From Ochromonas danica (Eukaryota > Sar > Chrysophyceae > Chromulinales > Chromulinaceae): a stretch of 64,000 nt of DNA. A model generated the notes under the pieces. It had not been told where the DNA came from and made no database searches. It saw only the letters and a program-made list of their open reading frames with translations. A program made the position numbers and the translations under genes. The DNA is taken from positions 47,244 to 111,243 of the forward strand of contig VKHL01000093.1 in NCBI GenBank assembly GCA_015146655.1, given 5' to 3'. The first letter of the stretch is position 1; each line of letters begins with the position of its first letter. Below are positions 48,537 through 60,400 of this stretch, piece by piece.

Positions 48537-51500
48537 TTAGAGCAAAAGGGCTAAAAGCTGTCCAGACGACATCATCACATCCGCAGAAACCCAGCATTGA
48601 CCCTTCTCTGCCAATGCTCTCTCACCGGGAGATAGGTTAGGACTACGATCCACTCCATGCTCTACAAGGACATCCTATGAAGAAATGAACGAGTAATGAG
48701 ACCAAATATCAGATCACCCAGTTGTTTAATCACAGCTAAATCGTTGTCTTACCCGAAGAAGTTGCCAGTCCTCCAGCGCTTGCCGCAAACTTCGTGGACA
48801 ATTAACGGTCGAAGCAACGTTACCACTCATTTGACCTTTCTCAACAGAACAGAAATAGTTTTCTAAAAGCTTCCTCAAGAGCTCATCATACAGATCGAAC
48901 ACCCTCTCTGTCCAAGCTTGGAAGAGATATTCTGCATATAGCTGTTTATCTTCTCCCGGTTTGATCGTCTTAATCTCTTCCTGCTCTTCTTCTTCACGTT
49001 CGTCTGCAGCCCCTCCTAGACTCTTTGTACCATCTTTCTTCACACTCAACTTCTCAACAGCCTTCTTGTCGAGTTGGAAATCCTCTTTTCCACCTCCAGA
49101 TTTAACAGTCAGGTTAGCAAAGCAGTTCGTCAGAGCTCTTTTCTCCTCATACATGATAAGAAGAAGACGAGAGATATGCGTTGGGATGCAATTGTCAGGT
49201 ACTGAGTTGACCTTGAGAGACTCTGTTGCAGAGAGATAGGCATATGCTGAGAAGATGATGTCCCTGAGAGAGGCGCTGCGATAATCAAGATATCTCTGCA
49301 CTGCACCTGCTTCCAGCTGCGCCACGATATCCGCTTTAGGTAGAATGCTGAAGAGTACCGCAGAGGACGTCGCGTCATTGCTGCTTCGAAGAGCTCCAAA
49401 TTTCCCTTCTATCCCCGCCAACAGACGATCAACAAATGTCCCACCAGAGCTCTGTGCTGATAATACAGTAGCAGCTGCGCTGCCCGTGGCAGCAGCAGGC
49501 CTATCATCATCATCTCCTCCAGCGAAAAGCCGGTTAAGTAAGGACACACTAGACGTTGTTGCAGAGCTATCAGGAGCTGTGATCGTCCGCGATGAGGGGA
49601 ATTTCTTTAAAGACGCAAAAGAAGTGGAGGATGGTAAAACGCCTCCAACACTGGTCATCTCCGATGTCGCGGGAAAGACTTTCAAAGCGCTGCGGATGAC
49701 CCGAGGTAAGGAGTAGCTACGAATACGAATTAGAGCGCGTACGAAGTCCATCCACGAACAAGCTTTGCTCTTGCCCCCAGTCTCACCGCCACCCGTCAAT
49801 TGAGACCAGCCAATTTCGAGATACTGCAAGTCTTCATCCAGTGATTGGAGAACGAGCTGACCCTGGTGCATTGAGCTCCTTCCATTTCCTCCATCCTGAC
49901 TTCGTTTCCGTGAGCGCTTCGAGCTGGGGGAAGCAGAAGAAGGTTGAATAGGGATAGCTTGTTCATTCTATAAATGATAACAAACAACAGTTGATATCAA
50001 TCCTAACATAGAAGAGAAGTCCCTCACATCGTGGCGCGCCTCCTCGATTGTGAACATTTTACGTTTCATTTTGTCCAGAAAAGATGAAAATACTTTCTGG
50101 AAAATAGTCTCGAAGACAATTCGAGCCACCCATTCCGGTCTTTACAAGAAACAAAACAAAACACATATTAGGACGACATGAGGCAACAATATAAAACACT
50201 GGTGCCACGCCACCTTTTTATCTGCTCGCGTAAAGCATCTATTCCTTTCAGCAATAAACTCTCCAGTTCCTGTAATAGCACAGATAAGCACACAGATAAG
50301 CTCCACAGAGATGAAAGTAAGCAGGAGACCATACCGTAACAGCAGATTCAACGGAGCCAGATGAAGCGACAAGATCTCCCAACGATCCGTTTTCAGGGGA
50401 GATGATCTTGTTGCTGCTCTCCGTTCGGCGCAAAGAAAGTTTGCCCGAAATATTGCCATTCCATCCTTCGCTGCTAAGAGGTAGATCCAAAAGAAAAACA
50501 TCACCAAGAATGCTGCTTCGTTCTAAAATCTTGTCAAGCGTTCTTTGAGCAATCACACCCTCCTCCTAAAATAGATCACGCCCATAAAAACAAACGATAC
50601 GATGACAAAATAAGAACATCTTACTTCACGGGCTAAAAGAGCCAACATTTGCATCACATCATGATAAGGACTAAGAGGTGAGGCAAAGTCCATCTGACAA
50701 TACAACGAAGATTTAGTCGCGGCGAAAGAAAGACAGTACGAATAGATAGTACCTCCCCAAGCAAAGAGGCCAGCGCGTTGCCTGTTTGATCAAAACTAGA
50801 TGCGGAAAAGGGCGTTTTCTGCGAAACTTGGAACAAAGATGAGGATTGTGATGCAATACCCGCAGCTCTTTTATCAACTTTCTTGTTGCTGCCCTGCTGA
50901 ATAGCTTCAGATTGAGTTTTTATCATTTTCACCGCCATATCCATCGATGATTCAAAGGTATCATATAGCACGAAGCAATCGGCAAGGATAGTTCGATGTT
51001 CCTTGTCGTGCAGGTGAGCACGCAAGTGATTAGAAGCTAAAACCTCGCGCACAGCATCAGAGAAAGGACCCATTTCAGCATCCAAACCATTAGCCGATAT
51101 CTTAAGCGAATACAGTGCATTTATACTGGTTATGTACTGATCGAGTTCCGACAAAGCACCAGAAACCTCAGATGGCAGACTTGGCAAACGCTGTGGGTCG
51201 TCGATTCCAACAGCCATGAGCTGGATATAGTCTACTACATAGCTCAGAGTTGCTCCGAAAATGCGATTTGAGGAAGTGCTTGAGCGAGCTTTATTCAGCC
51301 CACCTACAGCAGCACCTCCCGTCACGCCTTTGGAGTTCAGCAATTGAGAGCCAACCCCTGATGCTGATGCCGATGGCGGAGGAAGTCTCGTTGGAGAAGA
51401 GGAGCCGCACTGATGCTGAGCCATAGAAAATATAATCCTGTAAAGAAGAGGAAACCAAGACAAGCTGAGATCAATGAGATTCTGAGCAAAGGTCTTGCGC

Positions 51501-54230
51501 ACTATTGAGCAAAGAAGGTCGCGATAGCTTTTATGCTCTTCTAATAGATCGTCCAATCCCTCATCCTCTTCGGATATAAGACCTCTGTCAAGTCCATATC
51601 CAGTCGTCTCTGAACGAGAAGAGAAAAAGCCACTGTCGCGGTTGGAGGCTATGTCATCATCGTCATCTCCATCATGTATCGAGCCGTTGGAGTCCTCCCA
51701 ATCATCCAACACATCATTCGACTCCAATAGGTCATCATCCATAAGCAAAGGCCCATTCTGATTACTCGAGGTACTTCCCTTCGTAAATGATCGACGAGAC
51801 GAAAGAGATCCTCCTGAAAAGGAGTTGCGCTTTATCGAGCCTTGAGGAGGCATTCCTTTCGTATTTTTGCGTAACCTCAAGGAAGTGCTTAACAACTTCT
51901 TGATCACAACTGCCAAATTCTCGCGATCATGAGTGGTCAAAGGGGTTGTCTTCGCCAAGGCATCAAACTCTTGTCCTCTTTCGTAGGCTTCAAGAACATC
52001 GACGAAGAATTTATCTCTTGCGCGGCGCACCATCTCCCAGAATTGCGCCAACTGTCGCGAGAAGGCCTGTCGTAACAAATCAATATAGCACGTGCTGCCT
52101 TCAAGGGACAACATAATCGTTGCATATTTGTTGATGGTGGAAAACGTACTGCTTCCATTCAGCATAGAAGTTGATGGCGAAGATGATGACAAAGAAGCGG
52201 ATCCAGAAGGAAGAGATAAGAGGTTAAGATAACATTGCTTTTGGAGATCAATAATAACTTCATTCGCCGCCGTTTTGATCTTTTCTACGATTTTCAATGC
52301 GGATGTCGAGGGAATGGATTGAACGCGCTGATAGAGCGCAACAACTTCACTTAAATCTCCCTTTTCGAGAGCCCGTCGCATTCCATGAGGATACTCCAAC
52401 AATATGGACATGCCGCGCAAGACCTTTTCAGCACTTCTAATCTCACGGCTTTGCTTCATACGCTCAAGAATAGGAGCGAGGGTGCTCTTTGCTTCCACCT
52501 TTGCAATCTCGAGGGTCTCTTGAGCTGCATTAAGTTTCCTCAATCCTTGATCAACAGCTGAGCCTACTGACAGCTGCCCAGCATCTGCGCTGCTTCGGCG
52601 ATAGCCTTTTGCTTTGGTCACCTTGCTAACTGCAGTGTATAAAGGCATGAGTGGACGAATTTCTACACGATAAAGAGGGGCAACTTACTCCCTTTGCGAT
52701 AGCATTTCAACCAATCCAAGCCATCAGCACATTGAACAAAGAGCCCAAAATGTGCTCGAACAAGATTCTCTCTTCGGTTGCCTTGCTGTCTTTGGTATTC
52801 TCTCAGTTTCTCTAGTCCTTGTTGAAGTTCCTCAAAAGATCTTGAGCCATGTACCAAGGAGAGAAACAGAGGCACGGAGAACGATTTGTCTCCTGGCAAC
52901 ACGCTAGGTATAGCTCTAATGTTGTAGCATGCAGTGATAAACAGTGAAGATCAAACATTGTTATGCAATGTTTTGCAGCCATGGTTAATACTCAAGCTTG
53001 CCTTCTCTCTTTGCCGTGGGCAGCTAGGACAGCGGAGAGGGGGCTTTCTTCTTCTTCCTCCTCCTCATCCGACTCTTCATCAACTCCTTCTTGAGAAGTT
53101 TCCTTCGCTGTCTTCGCAGCTGTGGGGGTGAGCTTGCTTGCCAAACTCAACGAAGTGAGAGCTTCGGAAGATATACGCGCCATTGTTACTCGCTTCTGAA
53201 GAGCCGTCTTAACCAACCGACCTGGTCCACCAATTAAAAGATGGTCATAGTGCTTGTACGTAAAATATGAGGTGGAGACATCCTTACCAGAAGCGTAAAG
53301 ATCTTGAGTCACGCGCAAGTCGCGGTCATCTAAGCCCATGGGATCGGCCACCGGTGGAGGTTCTTCCGGATCCTCCTCCACTTCTGCAGAAGGATCATCT
53401 TCACCTTCTTGCAATGGAAGGCATTTAAATGTTACATCTTGCCAGCATGTTGGTCGTTTCAACACACTGATAGCCGAAGCTGGAGAAGCAGATTTGAGAG
53501 CAGCCAAAGTTTGGTTGATCTAACATAACAACAAACAACATCATTATTGGACATCTCGAGATAAATGAAAGAGGTCGCTTGCATGTTCAACGTTAGACTT
53601 CTGCAGCCACTCTTCAAAGCGATCTTGACAAGCTTTGCTGCCATTGAGAAGGATTCCGATGTCTATCGGCTCGGGATCGTCCTCCAGGTTGCGATGATCT
53701 GCAAGCAGCATAGCTAGCAACTCGAATGCATCTTCAGCACTCCCACTTCGCGAATGGCCGGGAATGGTGATAGCCAGCTTGTTGTCAGTGGAGCGCAGGA
53801 TATGTTTGGAGAAGTTGATCTTGAGCAATTCGTCCATTGGCAGACGCATAAAGCGGTCATAGTAGATACTGTCTTCTTCATAAGACACCAACCAGTGAAG
53901 AAATGTAATAATAGGGCCACAGATTCGCTTCAGTTGACCATCGTGTTTCTCTGAATCCACACCACACCAATGCAGCAAACCCAAAGTGCTCGTTTCGTCA
54001 ATATTGCCAGTGTAGAGGAAATCCACATTGTCATCGGAAATCTATTGGGAGGCATAGAAGGGATAAGATCCGGCATTTTTCTATCTTTTTGACCTTACAT
54101 TCGGTTTGTAGGCTTTGATGTAGTTCTGGAACTGAGCCAGGGCCTTGATCTTGGACGGATGGGTTCCATTCTTCAACTCTCCAAGAAAAAAGCGCACTTG
54201 ATTACCAGCATAATGATCGCTTCTCTTCAT
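48537..54230 (-). CDS. SEC5: Exocyst subunit SEC5 (EXOC2) with long N-terminal extension
   Basis: Eleven exons: 54099-54230, 53583-54041, 53002-53519, 52689-52915, 50753-52629, 50625-50693, 50335-50565, 50214-50269, 50028-50139, 48753-49967 and 48537-48674; 1,677 residues, against about 920-1,100 elsewhere. The exocyst tethers secretory vesicles to the plasma membrane. SEC5 signatures are 'ADPMGLDDRDLRVTQDLY' (about 255), 'VPLFLSLVHGSRSFEELQQG', 'ENLVRAHFGLFVQCADGLDW' and the following helical rods. Residues 1-250, including 'FLGELKNGTHPSKIKALAQF', are unlike the TIG domain of animal SEC5. Two joins, 53582 and 53001, need GC donors (GCAAGC). If the second is wrong, 52992-54230 would be a separate gene and SEC5 would lack a start codon. 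The sum of exons is in frame and the last exon was found by continuity. Confidence 0.82.
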
Positions 54231-54470
54231 TCAACAGAGATATCACGCAGAATCTATGTTGTATTCAATTGACAATTCAATTGACAATCCAATTCCAAAG
54301 TTTGTTGACCGCCTCGCTATACTTGTTGCCTTGCGTGGGATTATTATTTCCAGCTGAAATCTGGAGATCTGGAAATCTGAAACCGGACGTTTCAACCTTT
54401 GGCCCGCGCAATAGCAATAGTTATCACAGAATTGATTTGGTCTGATGATGATGGCAATTAACGCGATAAT

Positions 54471-57400
54471 ATGAAGATAAAGACGAAATATGAGGGAATC
54501 ACTGACTTCATGCGAGCAGCCGTCGATAGCGATCTTACCCGTTTGATGGAGATGCTGTGCTCTACACCCAATGTGGCTGAGGAGCTGTTGCGCAAGGATG
54601 GCAAAGGTCGCACTGCTCTGGACTGGGCGAGAATAAGTCGAAACTATCTTGCAATAACGTTGATATTGAAGGTGGTTTCAAATTATATCCATGACTCTCG
54701 AGTCGAGCGTCTCTCTTCCATCGAAGATTTCCAAAAATGTTTAATCGAAGCCAACCGCAAGCAATCGCGAAAGTTGTTGGCCGCGTTGAAAGAAAGAGAT
54801 GTCGCAAGCTGTTTAGAAATATTGATGACTAACCAACTTGTTCGAGAAGAAATCGAAGCCTTGGGAGAGGTTTACTTCGTCGACCGTGCAGGTGCCTTGG
54901 GCTACACGCCTCTCATGTTGGCTGCCGGACTCAACATGGCCGACGTAGTGCGGATCTTGGCAGATGCTAAGGCTCCAATTAATCAAGCCAATCGATTTGG
55001 TCATACAGCGTTGACAATTGCCACGTGTGCGGGCAATGCTGACGTGACGGAGTATTTGCTTTTCAAAGAGGCTGACCTGTATCACAGCACGGCAGAGAAA
55101 CGGACCGCTTTGCATTATGCTTGTCTCTACAAGAAGGCCAAGATTGTGAAGATTTTCTTTGACTATCTCTTGGAGAGGTTTTCCGTCTTCCGCGTGGAAG
55201 GCCATCCACTGATCGACTTTGATCCTTCTCGCTGGACCATTTATGTGGACATGCTGAAAAACCTCTGTAATGTAAGCCAAATTTGAATCTACTTGTGAAC
55301 ATGGAAGGAAACATTTTAATTGGTTATGATGGGTGTGCTCACAGCTCAAGGATGTGACAGGTCGTACCGCGAAGGAGTTACTTGGTGAAGAACACCCTGA
55401 TGGACAGTTGATCGAGCGGCGTCTGCGCTTATCTGGTGGTAGAGGTATTTCAAAGCTGGAAGATATACACAAAGAGGCAGAAGATTTTGAGAGCATCGTC
55501 ACTAACTTCAGCGAAGGACTTGTGACACAATCTCAACCAGTTGCTGTGGAGGGTCGTGCTCAGGCGGCTGAGCATGAAGATCAAGACAATGAAGACAATT
55601 TCGTGGAAGATCCACACGAGGAAGACGAGGAAAGTGACACCATCTCAGAGGTCACTCTGCAGACAGGCACAAAGCTTGAATTAAAATCAATCCCAGACCC
55701 TTTGAATTTCGACAATTACATCAATCATGATCTAAATGAAGACAATATATCTTCGAAATTTGAAAATCTGAAAGGAGATGTAGACGTAGTTTCTGCGTCC
55801 AGTAATCAATGGTCTCATGATACAGATAACTTGCATGCAGAGAATCTGTGGGAAATGTACTCGGTGAAAACTGCGCTCCCTCATGAAGAAGAAGTGAAAT
55901 GTATATTATCTTGCTTTGAGATGGTTCACGAGCGAATAGGACAATGGCTTGATAGAGCAGGGAAGGAACAAGATTTAATTCAGCTGGTTCCATGTGTTCT
56001 GAACTGTGGCAAGATGATCACCAGAGAGCGCATGCAGGAACATATTCGAGATGAATGTGATCTTCGAACGGTTCAATGCCTTCAATGCCATCGTATTATT
56101 GTTCAAAAATTACTCGAAGAGCACATGCGAAAAGACTGTCTACGGCGCACTGTGGTTTGCCCGAATGCTTATCAGGGTTGCGGCGCTTTCCTCACACCCG
56201 AGGAACTTGAATTCCATCTTAAGCTTCAGTGCGATTTTCGTCTCGTGCTGTGCAAGCAGTACTGTCAAGTTTCGGTTCCATATAAATACTATGATTTGCA
56301 TGAAAAAGAGCATTGCAGAAATCGCATGATTGTGTGCGACCAGTGCCGAAGTCCTATGGTTGCGCATGAATACAGCAACCATTTGACAACCACTTGTCCG
56401 ATGAGAAAGGTGAAATGCAGTGTTGGGTGTGGAGAATGGTTTTGTTTGAAGGATATCAAACAACATGAGGAAGAGGTTTGCCAGAGGTTTTGCAAGCACG
56501 CTGGCTGCACGACCAGATTAGGTCCACCTGCAAAATTGATTTATCACGAAACAACAGAGTGCGATTATCGACCAGCTTCTTGCCGATATCTTAATTGTGG
56601 CTGCGAGCGGTTGGATATTATTCACAAGTACAAAGCCTATCACGAGAGTTTCCTTTGCTCTGTTCGGCCAGTTATGTGTTCTCTGGGCTGTGGCAACTCA
56701 ATTAATGCATGTGAAATGGACTTTCACCATCGATATAAATGTTCAGAGCGTCGCGTGAGATGCCCAAGTAACTATGTTGGATGGAAAATTACTCTGCCGT
56801 CCAAAACACAATCTGCGAAGAAAAGTCTTCGAGAAGGTGCGGTCTTGAAATATTGCCGTCAAAACAACCGAGATGAGTTGTATGTTAGATTTGAAGATGG
56901 TCACGAATGGATCCATGCACTTGATCCAAGTTTGGTGTTTGTCTCAAAGGTAGATATAAATGGAGGAAGCTCTTCCAAAGGTAAAGGACATGTGGATGAT
57001 CATTTCTCTTGTGGCTGGCTGGTGTATAACAATCTCGAAGCACACCTTTTATATCATTGCCCTCAACGTGTTGTGAAACTAACGCTTGAAGATCAAAAAT
57101 TGGAGTTGACATCCCTCACTACTGTTCAAAATGCTCCAAACATTGCACTTTCGTTGGAAAAGTTAGAATCAGATGTTGCTAACTTTAGAGCAAATAATGA
57201 TGTCGTTACTTGCAGTCATTGTGGTCTCATCTGTTCTAAAGCTGCCTTGAATGCTCATGAAAACGATGATTGCCAGGAAATTACATTATTTTGCCCCATA
57301 GGATGCGGTTCAAAAGTTAAGAGGAAGGATATCAATGAACATGTTGAGAAAGAATGCGGGAAGCGAGTGGTAGTTTGTCCTCAGTGTCACGTCGACGATC

Positions 57401-60400
57401 TGTGGGCTGAGGAGTTGTCCGCTCATTTGAAGGATCAATGTCCATCTCGAGTTATTTCCTGCCGTAATTTCTGTGGAGTCGCAGATCTGATGGCAAAAGA
57501 TGAAATTAATCATTTGATGAGAAGTTGCCCCATGCGTCTATTGCAATGTGAATGTGGTTTGATGGTTGCTGCTAAAGATTTTGATAGTCATAAACTGTTC
57601 CATTGCAACGAACGAATCATAAGTTGCCCGCAAGGATGTGGTGCAAAAATCACGTTTAATCAGCGCGACAATCATATTAACTTCTCTTGCTCACAGCGAT
57701 ATTTGTATCGATTTGCTCAGCGTGTTGAGTGTCCTAATGGATGCGGTGAATCTATGCTTCGGAGAGAACTTTTGGAGCATGTGACCTATCTATGTAATAA
57801 GAGGGTTGTAGAATGCCCCCAACTGTGTGGCAATAATGTCCAACTTGACCGCTTGCCCACCCATTTAACATTTTGTCCAAAAAGGGTTATATGCTGCGAG
57901 CCTGGAGTGAAAATGTGCGCCAAACCACTCCATGAGTGGTTTTACAAAGGAGTTGAGATTGTGAATACTGGTAATAATGGTCTTATGACGTGGTCGAAAG
58001 CAGTATTGGGCGAGAAGTCGCAAATTGAGGAGGAAGCCAGCGAGACAAAGGGTAGCTTGCTTGCTGATGAAACTCGCAGTGCAAGTGTAATCCTTGACAA
58101 CGACGTCAGCAAGCGAAAGACAACAGTAGTCGAATCAGTGAATAGTCTCAAAGCACCAGCATTATTCAGTGGTAGCAACATCCATATTTCTCTCACAGAC
58201 AACAGCAGTTCTACATTCTTGGATAAACTTAGAGTGGCCCATTCCACCAGCGCTGAAGACGATGACAACGGTTCTATGAATAGTTCTTCCTCAATATACT
58301 ATGATGGCATTGCCATGAAGTTTAGAGAGAATATTCGCATGCTTACGTGCGAGAAGCATAATATGAATGCATTCATGGCTGCTATTCGCTGTGATGATGA
58401 AGCACTTGCTGAATATATTATTAAGCAAGTCCAAGAGAGCGCCGACATTGATCAAGAAAATGTTTATGGTGATACAGCTCTCACCTTAGCTTGCAGGACT
58501 GGGAAATTACGATTTGTCGAATTGCTCGTTCAGCACGGTGCCGACCTGAACAAGGAAACTTTTAATGGACGAACAGGTGAGCTTTTTGTTTCCTCCATGC
58601 CAGTAACTGTGTAGTGATACTTTCCATTTCCACATAGCTTTGATCGAGGCGGTAAAAAGTCCATTGGAGAATCTGTCGATGATTGAATATCTTCTCAAAG
58701 AAGGATGCATGGTGTCGTATAAGACTGCGCGTCATGGGCGGACAGCGTTAGACTGGGCACGAAGATACAACACCGGTGAGATTCAAGCCTATGAAGAAAA
58801 GCGCCGAAACCAACTTAAGCGTTTGGAGAAGAGGAGGAGTGCATCAAATCAGACCATGAAAGATGGCGATATTGAGAGCCGTGAGGAAGAAGAGTTGCTC
58901 ATGGACTTGACGGAAGAGCAGAAGCGTCTTATGGGTAGACCACGCACTGTGCGCGTCTTGGAGCTAGCCCATCTTGTACAGCAGCAGTGCAATTTAATGT
59001 TTCAGAAAATCGCTACAGGCGATACAGATTATATAATCAATATTATTAAAGATGGAGATTTCTTTGACGTAAGGAATGAGGAAAAGGCATATGCAGCAAT
59101 GGACAAGCATCTGCTGCTTGCTCAACAAGCAGATCAAGACATTGTTGCAGTTCAACAGAAGATGTATGGCTTGTCAGATAAAATTGATCTCGCACAAGCT
59201 AAATACAAAGATTGTTTAAAGGCACTGCAAGAGGCAGAGGAGCGGTTAGAGTCCACTCACCATATTGAGGTTGCTGCGGATGGCTCGATCAACAAATACT
59301 TCACGATCTATGAAAAAGCAGCCGCTAAGCTTTCTACCGTAGATATTGAAGAGATCAATCGAGTGCATGAGCCCACATCTTTATTATTGACTTCTTTATA
59401 TACTTTTGGACTAGTTTTCGATTTGTTTGACGTCGAATCAGAAGGGAATGGACCCATTCAGTCTTTTAGGAGGATGAATAGTTCCGCGATTGGGGTGGAA
59501 AACTCTTATCAGATAGGAAACCAAAGTCTCACATATGACCAGATCCAGTCTTCTCGTGGCCAATGGCTACCTGTTATAAAGAGGCAAATGCTCAAATCCA
59601 TCGATACCCTGCGCCTCATTCAGACCTTCTCCAGGGCCAAACTTCACGTTGAGCGACACCAAAAACTATTTGCTCGGATTAAGCAGCTGTTAGATGTGTT
59701 TTGCATGCTGGCTGATGGGGAGATACACAACTTTCCGATGAGTTTGGAAGATTCCCTCGTTGGTGGATGGCCCTTGTCTGGTAGCGGAAGCGTTAATGCC
59801 AGCCGAAGCAATAGTCCCAAGGAAAGGAAGAGATTGATTAATATGGGAGAGCAGCCTTCGCGTCCGCTTTCTGGCCTCGATTTTCAATCTGTTGATCAAC
59901 GCGAGTCAGTTGCCACGCCACTTTCCTTTGCTGGAGGAACAGAGGGAGACAGAGTAACTTCTGCTCCATTGTCAGAGGAATATTTCCTGGAAGCTCCCAT
60001 CTCCAGAGGGGAGGAGACGGGCGCTGTCGCTGATTATGAATGGGATAGTGATGCGGAAGATCCTGATGGCGGAGGATATTGGAGTAAAGGCGAGTGGGTT
60101 TCGGTATCAAGAAAGAGAAACAACTGGTGGGATCGACAATCGAATACATCCAACGCGCAGTCCTTTCGTGAAACAGGGAGAGAAATGATCAAACACCAAA
60201 ATAGCAAACTAGTCGTCATCACCCAGGATTTGATTCAGGAGGAGAAAGAGAAGACACTGAAGGCGATGCAGAAGGAAAATAGTCGATCTGCACTACTTTC
60301 TGCAAGCAAAGAGGGTGTAATTATGGAAGAAGATCTGGTTAATAATACTATCAATCCCGTCATTAACCAACCTCTCAATGCGAGTTTGAATGCAGAAGAG

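Noticed and set aside
48726-48752. SEC5 stop codon at 48726
   Set aside because: A GTAAGA donor precedes it and a 46-codon exon in phase follows at 48537-48674, so this stop is inside an intron.
52663-52688. 26-nt intron between SEC5 exons
   Set aside because: Too short. An acceptor at 52630 after a good pyrimidine-rich CACTGCAG gives a 59-nt intron in the same phase.
53544-54026. Separate small gene ending near 53544
   Set aside because: The frame continues into 52992-53519 through a local-size intron, and SEC5's DPMGL motif lies there, so it is taken as the SEC5 5' end.
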